From an uncultured Sutterella sp. (lineage in GTDB: Bacteria > Pseudomonadota > Gammaproteobacteria > Burkholderiales > Burkholderiaceae_F): DNA of 10,207 nt. This document shows positions 3,947-10,207 of the stretch, piece after piece. The DNA lies in contig USHK01000029.1 in assembly GCA_900554375.1 (NCBI GenBank), forward strand, positions 1-10,207, given 5' to 3'. The position numbers were made by a program, and so were the translations under genes. The notes under the pieces are model-generated. The model saw only the letters and a list, made by a program, of their open reading frames with translations, was not told where the DNA came from and searched no databases. The stretch's first letter is position 1, and every line of letters starts with the position of its first letter.

Positions 3947-6496
3947 TTATTTATTGACAGTTTCAGGTTGATCCCAAACCGTGATTTCCGGCAGTTCTCC
4001 TGTGTATTTAGTTACGCTGACAAGACCGGAAGAGGCAACATTGCCGCAGGCTAAATCGGATGTAGGAATATCCATAGTCACTGTGTTGGAGTTGCCGTGG
4101 ATGTCTAATAAACTGCCGTCAGGCATCTTTACGGGTTCATACCAAGCGCCGTGATGAACCACAACCGTATCCTTTCTGATCCTGTCCGTGACATAGGCAC
4201 CTGCTAGAAGCGCACCGCGGTCATTCTTAACCAGTACAATATCTCCGTTTTCAATACCGAGCGCTTTTGCGTTTTCCGGATTTATCCAAATCGGTTCCCG
4301 CTTCGAAATATTTGCAAAGTCATGACTGGAGGTGCCGTCAAGCTGGCTATGCATGCGATAGCGGCTCTTACAGGCCATATATGCAAGCGGATATTTCTTG
4401 TTTGGCGTGTTAAGGCCCTCCGTCGGCTCTAAATAGCTTGGGTGACCTAAGCAGCTCTTATACCCGTAACTTGCGATCTTAGGACTGTAAATTTGAATTA
4501 AGCCGCTTTCCGTTCCGAGGGAATTTTTCTTTGGATCTTTGCGGAAATTAGCGAATGCAACATAGTCTCTTTCTTGGGGACGTACATCATAAAGGAAATA
4601 ACCTTTCTTCCAGAAGTCTGCGAAGGACGGCAGCTCGACTCCCATCTGTGCACCGAACCTCTTGGATTGTTCGTAAATGAACTTAATCCAATCCATTTCG
4701 CTTCTTCCTTCTGTAAATTTGTCTCCGCAGCCCATCCTCTTTGCGAGTTCACTGAAAATCCAATAGTCAGGCTTTGATTCGTACTGGGGCTCTATAGCCT
4801 GTTGCATAGCCACAATACCGTCATTGGAATATGTACCGATGTTGGTAATGTCATTGTGTTCAAACTGTGTGGCGGCCGGCAGCACAATGTCAGCGTGCCT
4901 TGTCGTCGCAGTCCAGCACGTATCCGTTACCACGACAGTCTCAGGAATCTTCCAAGCTTCCAGCAGTTGATTCGTCGCAGGTTGATGAGCGAAGGGGTTG
5001 CCACCGGCCCACATAACCATCTTAACTTCAGGATAAGTAACCTTCGTGCCATTAAAATCGATGGTCTTGCCCGGATGAAGGAAGCAGTCTACAAAGCGGG
5101 CGACAGGAATAACCTTGCTTCCTTTCCAATTCTTATTGTAGGGAAGGACGGGTTCGACTGAGGCCGGAATACCCCCGACAAAGGGACCGTATGCCGCCGG
5201 AGCGCCGCCGCTGGAGTATTGATAATTTGTACCGATGCCTCCGCCGGGCAAACCGATCTGACCTAAAGCGGAGGCCAGAGCAAAACCCATCCAGTGCGGC
5301 TGCTCACCGTACTGAATTCTTTGTATACCCCAGCCCATCATAATCATGGTCCGATTTTCCTGAAGCTCGTGTGCTAACGACTTGATTCTGGACTCAGGAA
5401 TTCCTGTCACCTTGGATGCCCAAGCAGGGGTTTTTTCAATGCCGTCGGTTTTACCCATGACGTACGCATTGAATTCTTTCCAACCCGAAGTGTATTTATT
5501 GATGAAGTTGTGATCACATTTCCCGGTCTTTTCCAGCTCGTGGATCATGCCTAGCATCAATGCGCAGTCAGTACCCGGAATTGGTGCAATCCATTCACTG
5601 TTGAGATATTCTCCGGTGTCTGTAGCAATAGGGTTGATGGAGATGGTTTTGATGCCGGAATCTTTGAGCGCTCTAAAGTAGCCGGCAGCGTTATGCAGAG
5701 TAGTTACCCAATCAATATCATCTGTGACCAGAGGATCTGCGCCCCAAAGAACAACACGTTTACTGTTTTTAAGAACATTATCCCAGCTCGTGGAAGTGGG
5801 ATCCGACATGCCGATCACATAGGGCAAGATTCGGCCAATGGCTGCCGTCGAATAGCTGTTGGTGGTTTGGATAAATCCGCCGCAAAGGTTGAGTAAGCGC
5901 TGCTGCAAATTGATGGCCGCATTGACCTTTCCGCTGGACATCCAGCCGTAAGAACGACCGAACATCGCGCTCGGGCCGAAGTCTGCGTAAATACGTTTCA
6001 TCTCCTTGGCTACCAAATCCAACGCTTGATCCCAAGAAACTCTTACCCAACGGTCGCTGCCGCGTTTCTCTCGGGAAGCGGGACCGTCTTTTAGGTAACT
6101 TTCCCTGACCATCGGATAATGAATTCTTGAGGCCGAATAAGGTAAATTGCAAAGACCATTAATATTCGGAGAGGGCGCGTAGTCGTACTCAAATGGGTGA
6201 AGAGCGACAATTTTTCCGCCGCGCACCTGAGGACGGACGATACCCCAGTGGCATGCTGTAATGCAGGATCCTTCGTTTAGCGGAGATTTGCCGAGTGAGA
6301 AGGTTTCTGTTAGATCTAGCTCAGGGAGAGGCCCTTGCCGAGTTGCGTATTTTGCTGCGCTTTTAGCTCCAGCCGGATAGTCTTTAAATTTTTTTGAAAC
6401 ACTTGGTGCTTCTTGTGCCGACACAGTGTTTGAAAATGCTGCGGCGCTAGAAGCCGCAGCTACAGCGAGAAAAGAACGTCTAGAGATAGATGTCAT
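3947..6496 (-). CDS. Tat-exported molybdopterin S-/N-oxide reductase, TorA/DorA/BisC family
   Basis: An 849-residue periplasmic enzyme of the type III DMSO-reductase group, which reduces S-oxides or N-oxides (DMSO, TMAO) as terminal acceptor using bis-MGD molybdenum. The start is ATG at 6496, with AAAGGA 7 bp upstream. It begins MTSISRRSFLAVAAASSAAA, a twin-arginine signal peptide, with a likely cleavage after VSA (residue 27). Long stretches align with E. coli TorA: WVRVSWDQALD (150-160), an NSYSTAA segment, HGEQ-like GEQPHW, GQIGLPGGGIG, ADIVLPAATQFEHND, INPENAKALGIENGD and a VHHGAWY. The molybdenum-binding Ser is S216 (31 residues after W185, as in DorA). Y183-G184-W185 matches DorA Tyr114/Trp116; TorA lacks that Tyr, which favours S-oxide use. 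There is no N-terminal Fe-S Cys motif. No cytochrome partner, chaperone or torSTR genes adjoin. It is probably transcribed alone. Confidence 0.93.
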   Translation of the reverse strand: MTSISRRSFLAVAAASSAAAFSNTVSAQEAPSVSKKFKDYPAGAKSAAKYATRQGPLPELDLTETFSLGKSPLNEGSCITACHWGIVRPQVRGGKIVALHPFEYDYAPSPNINGLCNLPYSASRIHYPMVRESYLKDGPASREKRGSDRWVRVSWDQALDLVAKEMKRIYADFGPSAMFGRSYGWMSSGKVNAAINLQQRLLNLCGGFIQTTNSYSTAAIGRILPYVIGMSDPTSTSWDNVLKNSKRVVLWGADPLVTDDIDWVTTLHNAAGYFRALKDSGIKTISINPIATDTGEYLNSEWIAPIPGTDCALMLGMIHELEKTGKCDHNFINKYTSGWKEFNAYVMGKTDGIEKTPAWASKVTGIPESRIKSLAHELQENRTMIMMGWGIQRIQYGEQPHWMGFALASALGQIGLPGGGIGTNYQYSSGGAPAAYGPFVGGIPASVEPVLPYNKNWKGSKVIPVARFVDCFLHPGKTIDFNGTKVTYPEVKMVMWAGGNPFAHQPATNQLLEAWKIPETVVVTDTCWTATTRHADIVLPAATQFEHNDITNIGTYSNDGIVAMQQAIEPQYESKPDYWIFSELAKRMGCGDKFTEGRSEMDWIKFIYEQSKRFGAQMGVELPSFADFWKKGYFLYDVRPQERDYVAFANFRKDPKKNSLGTESGLIQIYSPKIASYGYKSCLGHPSYLEPTEGLNTPNKKYPLAYMACKSRYRMHSQLDGTSSHDFANISKREPIWINPENAKALGIENGDIVLVKNDRGALLAGAYVTDRIRKDTVVVHHGAWYEPVKMPDGSLLDIHGNSNTVTMDIPTSDLACGNVASSGLVSVTKYTGELPEITVWDQPETVNK

Positions 6497-6660
6497 ATTG
6501 TGTCCTTTGAAGGGATTGACCTCATTTTTTTGGGGAAGAGGCTCAAGTAAATGATAAAGATTCTTGAATAAAACAGCTCTAGGGTTCTCCTTAATTTCTG
6601 GAAAGGAATCGACCCGAAAATTAGGCATTTTGTCTATAAAAGCAAGAAATTCTTGGCGTT

Positions 6661-6703
6661 AGTGTTCATCGTTATGGATTGGTATAGGCTTCGTTGAAAC
6701 ACT
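6661..6703. promoter_or_regulatory. Imperfect inverted repeat with tor-box-like half site upstream of the reductase
   Basis: AGTGTTCATCG (6661-6671) is mirrored by CGTTGAAACACT (6692-6703). GTGTTCATCG at 6662-6671 agrees at 7 of 10 positions with the E. coli TorR box CTGTTCATAT. It lies 165-207 bp upstream of the reductase start, in the 276-bp gap that must hold its promoter. It is a candidate site for a response regulator; no clear -35/-10 pair is called here. Confidence 0.35.
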
Positions 6704-6710
6704 ATTTGGG

Positions 6711-6752
6711 CAAAAATAAGCTCTCTAAGACGGATGTTCACCTTAGAGAGCT
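6711..6752 (-). terminator. Rho-independent terminator of the creatininase-symporter operon
   Basis: On the minus strand, 20 bp beyond the symporter stop, an 11-bp perfect stem AGCTCTCTAAG/CTTAGAGAGCT (6719-6729 with 6742-6752, 12-nt loop) is followed by TATTTTTG. The T run exists only on the minus-strand side, so it stops leftward transcription. It separates the symporter operon from the reductase gene. Confidence 0.88.
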
Positions 6753-6772
6753 AAGTAAGAAAAATATATTTT

Positions 6773-8284
6773 CTAATCAATAAGTAAAGCGCCTTGATTG
6801 TTTTGGGTTTCTTCCGCAGTTTCATCCTCTGCAAAATAATTGTTAATTGAAGAAATAACTTCAGAAGTGTGCGCTTGAGGCTTTGTAATCAACGAAACGC
6901 TAACGAAAATAATCAAAGAAATAAGCATCGAGCAAAGGGCACCCGAAAATCCGAATGGTGAGACTTTAAAAATAAAAGTCATAGATACCATGCAGATTTC
7001 CCCGATGACGATCGAAGCAATAGCGGCCTCTCGGGTAGCTTTCTTCCAGTACAAGCCGCCGATAACGGCTGGAACGAGGACGGCAACGCCGCCGTTAGAA
7101 AGAACCAACAGATCAGCAAGGGCTGTAGGACGAGTTAATGCAAAAACCACCGAAGCTAAACCGATAATCAAAACACCGATCTTCGCGACGTTGTAGAGCG
7201 TGTTTTCGTTGGCCTTTTTGTTCACGAACTTTTTGTAGATATCGGTTGCGACCATCGTAGAAGTCGCGTGCAGCTGAGAATCTCCCGTCGACATGGCTGC
7301 TGCGAGGGCTCCGCTGATGATTAGTGCAGCAAATACAGCAGGAGTGTATTTAAGCAGCAGTTCCGGGAAAATCGTATCCGGGGCTGCGATATCAGGCATT
7401 AAAAGCCGGCCGATCATCCCGACGCAAGGTGTGAACACGTAAATCATTGTCAAATAAATGGATGAGAAAACAGCCGACCATTTCATGACATTGAGATTTT
7501 TTCCTGCGAAGAAGCGCAGAGTGACCTGCGGGAACATCATCATACCGAATGTAATGACGATCCAGCGAGAAACCCAGTCCTGGGCTGTTACGACGCCGTT
7601 TGGTCCCGGCATTGTGAAAAGTTCCGGTGTATGTGAGAAAGCTGCTTGGTACGCATCTGCAACGGATGGAAAGTTTGCAAGAATGACCCAGAGGGAACCG
7701 CCAAGCAGCCCTGCGAACATGAATACGCCTTGAGCTGCATCCGTGATGGCAACGCCTTTCATTCCTCCTAACCAGACCAACACGATCATGATGGCAAAGA
7801 AAATCAATGCGCCGACGGTATAGCTCAGCATTCCTCCTGAGATCGTTTGGAAAATGTAGCTGCAACCAATAGCTTGAATAGCCACATACGGGATGGTAAA
7901 GACCATCGTGATGAGCGTAACAAGAATGCCTACTGTTTTCGACTGATAGACGTCAGAGGCGTAGTCCGATACGGACAAATAGCCGTAACGTTTGCCTAGA
8001 TACCAAAAGCGCCGTCCCCAGACCCAGAAGAGGACACCCGGAAGAACGGTCCATAGTCCATTGCACCACCAGCCGATGCCGTTTTTATAAGCGAAGCCCC
8101 CCGCGCCCATAAAGGCATAAGCACTATGGTAGGTCGCTGAAAACGTCAGTGTCAGAATGAAGATGCCGAGTCCGCCCCCTGTGGCAAAGTCCTTGATGTT
8201 TTTCTTGTCTTTTTTGGATGCGTAAAGTGCAATTCCTAGAAGTACGGCGATATAGACGGCCAAGATCACTAATCCGATATTCAT
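6773..8284 (-). CDS. Sodium:solute symporter (SSS family) permease
   Basis: A 503-residue inner-membrane protein of the SSS family (PanF/PutP/SGLT fold), about 13 hydrophobic segments, importing an organic solute with Na+. Visible family features are the N-terminal YIAVLLGIALYASKK, the GGMKGVAITDAAQGVFMF signature (173-190) and AAAMSTGDSQLHATS in TM8 (328-342). In this last segment S332/T333 occupy the Ser pair of the Na2 site known in vSGLT, and DIYK follows. The C-terminal tail is acidic (AEDETAEE). The start at 8284 has TAGGAGA 5-6 bp upstream. It sits 9 bp after a small DUF3311-like membrane gene and downstream of a creatininase-family hydrolase, and is last in the operon. The substrate cannot be read from sequence; by context it may be the hydrolase's substrate. 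Confidence 0.92.
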   Translation of the reverse strand: MNIGLVILAVYIAVLLGIALYASKKDKKNIKDFATGGGLGIFILTLTFSATYHSAYAFMGAGGFAYKNGIGWWCNGLWTVLPGVLFWVWGRRFWYLGKRYGYLSVSDYASDVYQSKTVGILVTLITMVFTIPYVAIQAIGCSYIFQTISGGMLSYTVGALIFFAIMIVLVWLGGMKGVAITDAAQGVFMFAGLLGGSLWVILANFPSVADAYQAAFSHTPELFTMPGPNGVVTAQDWVSRWIVITFGMMMFPQVTLRFFAGKNLNVMKWSAVFSSIYLTMIYVFTPCVGMIGRLLMPDIAAPDTIFPELLLKYTPAVFAALIISGALAAAMSTGDSQLHATSTMVATDIYKKFVNKKANENTLYNVAKIGVLIIGLASVVFALTRPTALADLLVLSNGGVAVLVPAVIGGLYWKKATREAAIASIVIGEICMVSMTFIFKVSPFGFSGALCSMLISLIIFVSVSLITKPQAHTSEVISSINNYFAEDETAEETQNNQGALLID

Positions 8285-8293
8285 TTGTCTCTC

Positions 8294-8554
8294 CTACAGT
8301 TCAGGCCGCTGCACAGGCAGGATGGGTTTTTGGTCCTGACGGCAATCCCAGGCTTTGAGTTTGTAGGCAGCAATAATGAAGTCGGCAATCATGACTAAGA
8401 ACCAGAATTCCAGCCAGATATACATGGTTGGCCATCCAAATAAGAGGGGTTGTTCAATGCAATAGTCATTAAACCAAAAGACGATCGGCGGATTGACCAT
8501 CAGGACGCTGACGATCAACACGGCATAAAATAACTTGTGTCCGGATAGATTCAT
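8294..8554 (-). CDS. Small two-TM membrane protein, DUF3311-like, SSS-associated
   Basis: An 86-residue membrane protein with two hydrophobic helices, about 6-24 and 42-65. Between them are the NPP motif (near 20-22) and LFGWPTMYIWLEFWF, the pattern of DUF3311-type proteins that commonly precede SSS symporters. Such small partners may help assembly or stability of the permease; their role is not proven. I place the start at the ATG at 8554, because AAGGTG sits 6 bp before it. A GTG nine bases further upstream (8563) overlaps that ribosome binding site and is less likely. The gene starts 15 bp after the creatininase-family gene and ends 9 bp before the symporter, so all three are probably cotranscribed. 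Confidence 0.8.
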   Translation of the reverse strand: MNLSGHKLFYAVLIVSVLMVNPPIVFWFNDYCIEQPLLFGWPTMYIWLEFWFLVMIADFIIAAYKLKAWDCRQDQKPILPVQRPEL

Positions 8555-8569
8555 AACATTCACCTTGGC

Positions 8570-9340
8570 TTAAGCGTTTTGGAGCTGCTCAACGACAGCG
8601 ACCAAGTTTTTAACTAAGTGATCGTGATAGATCTGGCCGCGGCGAGCGTCTGATTTAGAAGGTTCCCCGGTACATCCGCCGGATTTTTCTGCTGCGGCCC
8701 TTGCATGGTCAATCGTGCTCGGAACATAACAAAGCGTGTCATGTTCGTAAGTCGGATCAACGGAATAGAGCCGCGTATCCTTGATGGGATTGTCCACAGC
8801 CTTTTCCAAGTGCACCATGTCCGGGTAGCGGGCCATCATATGAGAAGTTTCGACTTCTTCAGCATGCCCGACCGGGCCGAAGCCCAGTTCCTTCACAATA
8901 TCTTTGCTCATATAAGCAGGATCAAAAATTTTGACTGTGCAGCCAAGCTTGCTCTGAGCTTTCTGTGCGCAGATTTGCATCCAAACAACGTTTACGATGC
9001 GATGGCCGTTGATCAGAATGATCTTATTCAGACCGTGAGCGTTCAGGGATTCGATGATGTCATAGGTCAGTTCGGACAGCACTTCAGGCCGGATGGTGAC
9101 GGTTCCGGGAAGTACCATATGGTGCGGGCTCCATCCGAACCAGACAGGTGGAGTTAGGACTGCACCGGTTTTTTCCGCCGCTTCTTCCGCAATTGTCATG
9201 GCGACATAGGTGTCTGTACCCAGAGGGAGGTGGTAACTGTGCTGTTCGACACTGCCGATCGGGACAATTGCCACGCCTTTTGATACGGCGATTGCTTCTT
9301 TTGCTTCTTCCCAACTTTTGGTTTGCAGCCAAGCGCTCAT
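8570..9340 (-). CDS. Creatininase family (creatinine amidohydrolase-like) metallohydrolase
   Basis: A 256-residue cytoplasmic protein of the creatininase superfamily, metal-dependent amidohydrolases acting on cyclic or linear amides. The metal-binding motifs are present: GSVEQHSYHLPLGTD with E32, H34 and D43, NGH with H113, and GHAEEVETS with E161/E162 and E164 (159-166). SPHHMVLPGTVTI (71-83) is also typical. The common NGHGGN is NGHRIVN here (111-117), so the second half of this loop is unlike most members and unlike true creatininase (NGHYEN). The substrate is therefore uncertain. ATG 9340 has AGGAGA about 7 bp upstream. It is first in an operon with a small membrane protein and an SSS symporter, which suggests that imported substrate is hydrolysed inside the cell. 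No creatinase or sarcosine gene is nearby. Confidence 0.9.
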   Translation of the reverse strand: MSAWLQTKSWEEAKEAIAVSKGVAIVPIGSVEQHSYHLPLGTDTYVAMTIAEEAAEKTGAVLTPPVWFGWSPHHMVLPGTVTIRPEVLSELTYDIIESLNAHGLNKIILINGHRIVNVVWMQICAQKAQSKLGCTVKIFDPAYMSKDIVKELGFGPVGHAEEVETSHMMARYPDMVHLEKAVDNPIKDTRLYSVDPTYEHDTLCYVPSTIDHARAAAEKSGGCTGEPSKSDARRGQIYHDHLVKNLVAVVEQLQNA

Positions 9341-9461
9341 TTTTTGTCTCCTAGGTTTGAGTTTTTCTTATTAATAATTTAATGAAAGGAATCAGTAAAT
9401 TAACAGGTACTGATAGCTTTTTTGCGTGACGTACAAAGAACTAGTTAGCCGTGATTACAGT

Positions 9462-9475
9462 GTGAACATGTTCAC
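9462..9475. promoter_or_regulatory. Perfect 14-bp palindrome (candidate operator)
   Basis: GTGAACATGTTCAC is a perfect palindrome in the 358-bp gap between the leftward creatininase operon and the rightward small membrane gene. It lies about 122 bp before the creatininase start. It overlaps a hairpin CACGG-CACT-CCGTG (9473-9486). The size and symmetry fit a dimeric repressor or response-regulator site. The half site TGTTCA also occurs at 6663-6668 and 6735-6740. Confidence 0.5.
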
Positions 9476-9523
9476 GGCACTCCGTGTCTAAATCTCCCGC
9501 ATCTTAATGAGTAAATAACCTCT

Positions 9524-9552
9524 TTGAATTGAAAGGTGTAATTTTTGATAAA
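9524..9552 (+). promoter_or_regulatory. Candidate promoter for the dba-dsbI-like pair
   Basis: TTGAAT (9524-9529) and GATAAA (9547-9552) are separated by 17 bp, each matching the sigma-70 consensus at 4 of 6 positions. It would leave a leader of about 140 nt containing the 9-bp inverted repeat at 9607-9668. Confidence 0.3.
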
Positions 9553-9606
9553 CTCACCCGACTTTTGAAATCTCTAATCGAATGATTTGGGTATTTGAAA
9601 GTATCT

Positions 9607-9668
9607 GAGACAAATTGTTTGGCGTAGGTTTTCCGATCTAATTACCTCATTAAATTGATATTTGTCTC
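9607..9668 (+). repeat. Spaced 9-bp inverted repeat in the leader of the dba-dsbI-like pair
   Basis: GAGACAAAT (9607-9615) is exactly mirrored by ATTTGTCTC (9660-9668), with 44 bp between, ending 30 bp before the small gene. It could be two operator half sites or a long-range leader stem. Confidence 0.4.
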
Positions 9669-9698
9669 TGGGATAAACCGATCACAATTGGAAAAATA

Positions 9699-9866
9699 AT
9701 GGAATTTTTACAACTGATTTTGGCGTTTATAGCGCTCTTGATTATTTGGCTAAGACCAAAGGCAGAGAATTGGGCCTTTACGGCCATGTGGCTCGGCTGG
9801 CTGCTCATGATTTATCTATACGTCGGCCATACATCCGGTGCTCTGTTAGGCAACATGAATCTTTAG
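9699..9866 (+). CDS. dba: Small membrane protein, Dba-like, upstream of DsbI
   Basis: A 55-residue hydrophobic protein beginning MEFLQLILAFIALLIIWLRP. It has one membrane helix (about 3-18), a short polar turn (RPKAEN) and a second helix (about 25-43, AMWLGWLLMIYLYVG), ending GNMNL. The stop TAG overlaps an AGGAGA ribosome binding site for the DsbB/DsbI-family gene starting 10 bp later, so translation is probably coupled. In Campylobacter a similarly small hydrophobic protein, Dba, precedes and is cotranslated with dsbI; size, topology and position match. I assign Dba mainly from context and resemblance, not from a diagnostic motif. Its own ribosome binding site is weak (TTGGAAAAATA). The gene is real by its tight coupling; the name is tentative. 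Confidence 0.65.
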   Translation: MEFLQLILAFIALLIIWLRPKAENWAFTAMWLGWLLMIYLYVGHTSGALLGNMNL

Positions 9867-9876
9867 GAGACATCGA

Positions 9877-10158
9877 ATGTCAGAAAACAAAAATATTTCT
9901 TTAGATACCTCAAGAGGAACTTTCTTCTATTTTCTTCTTTGCACTGCTGCGGCCATTGTTTTTCTCTTTCCGGTCGGCATTGCCAACATGGTTTTCGGGT
10001 ATATCCTCGGCGATTCTCCTTGTACGCTTTGCTGGGGACAGCGAATTGCGATGATTTTCATCGCGCTGTGTGCTTTTTTTATTGTTCGCTACGGCTTTAA
10101 ACCGAAGTACATTGCCTCTCTCCTCATCTTCACCGGGGTTGGCCTTTGGCAGTCTTTC
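9877..10158 (+). CDS. dsbI: DsbB/DsbI-family disulfide oxidoreductase, 3' part missing
   Basis: The first 94 residues of an inner-membrane quinone-linked disulfide oxidoreductase that reoxidises a periplasmic DsbA-type thiol oxidase. A first membrane helix (about 15-36) leads to a periplasmic CxxC in GDSPCTLCWGQRIAM (C49 and C52, then Q55-R56), the redox site of DsbB-like proteins. Two more helices follow (about 57-73 and 79-94). The second periplasmic Cys pair and last helix are lost because the insert ends at 10158. The 13 codons that follow to a stop are Nextera adapter and must not be translated. An upstream Dba-like gene and AGGAGA at the upstream stop favour DsbI over housekeeping DsbB. 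In some bacteria DsbI partners an arylsulfate sulfotransferase; that cannot be seen here. Confidence 0.85.
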
Positions 10159-10207
10159 CTGTCTCTTATACACATCTCCGAGCCCACGAGACGCTCATGA
10201 ATCTCGT
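10159..10207 (-). other. Illumina Nextera read-2 adapter with i7 index (sequencing artefact)
   Basis: Reading left to right, 10159-10177 is CTGTCTCTTATACACATCT (the mosaic end in reverse) and 10178-10192 is CCGAGCCCACGAGAC. Positions 10193-10200 (GCTCATGA) match the i7 index known as N714, and ATCTCGT starts the P7 segment. It truncates the DsbI-like gene and creates a false C-terminus (LSLIHISEPTRRS). Confidence 0.98.

Noticed and set aside
6497..6628. 44-codon upstream in-frame extension of the molybdopterin reductase
   Set aside because: No ribosome binding site precedes the ATG at 6628, whereas AAAGGA lies before 6496. The extension would also bury the twin-arginine signal peptide inside the protein.
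8705..9157. 150-residue plus-strand open frame
   Set aside because: Antisense shadow of the creatininase-family gene, which has clear motifs.
10159..10200. C-terminal extension LSLIHISEPTRRS of the DsbI-like protein
   Set aside because: It is translated Nextera adapter and index sequence, not genomic DNA.
1..10207. CRISPR array, tRNA or rRNA genes
   Set aside because: No regularly spaced repeats, tRNA cloverleaf or rRNA-like sequence was seen on either strand.

Overview
The window is one bacterial DNA fragment of about 10.1 kb (43-10158) flanked by Illumina Nextera adapter sequence at both ends (1-42 and 10159-10207), so both termini are laboratory sequence and both edge genes are cut. Gene content suggests a host-associated Gram-negative, most likely a gut Betaproteobacterium of the Sutterellaceae (Sutterella/Parasutterella type). 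The basis is a Tat-exported S-/N-oxide reductase, a Dba-DsbI-like pair, a sodium symporter operon and many small toxin-antitoxin genes in moderate-GC DNA. This placement is inference from gene types; no rRNA or marker gene is present.

Left half (43-3900) is accessory DNA. It holds an unpaired RelB/DinJ-type antitoxin (185-451), a RelB-family antitoxin with a YoeB toxin (593-1100, minus strand), a gene-free stretch with a compact hairpin-terminator unit and a possible TnpB-tail remnant (1101-1592), an AAA ATPase of the DUF4143 type (1593-2765, minus), and a HigB/HigA-like toxin-antitoxin pair (2888-3437, plus). The antitoxin reading frame is broken by an in-frame amber codon and then runs into a hairpin-rich segment (about 3474-3858). 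The end of that segment looks like the right end of an IS200/IS605-type element carrying an omega-RNA-like structure.

Right half (3900-9700, all minus strand) is metabolic. Transcription runs leftward through a creatininase-family hydrolase, a small DUF3311-like membrane protein and a sodium:solute symporter, packed 9-15 bp apart and closed by a clear intrinsic terminator (6711-6752). Next comes a separately transcribed Tat-exported molybdopterin enzyme of the TorA/DorA family (3947-6496). A plausible reading is uptake and hydrolysis of an amide or nitrogenous compound by the first operon, next to a periplasmic terminal reductase for S- or N-oxides. Nothing in the sequence ties the two together biochemically.

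Right edge (9341-10158) is a divergent regulatory region with a perfect 14-bp palindrome and a spaced 9-bp inverted repeat. It is followed by a 55-residue membrane protein resembling Dba and the first 94 codons of a DsbB/DsbI-family disulfide oxidoreductase, cut by the adapter.

No wholly new system is evident. The most unusual points are the nonsense-broken antitoxin beside an apparently intact toxin, the two candidate IS605/omega-RNA remnants, and the repeats placed between divergent genes.
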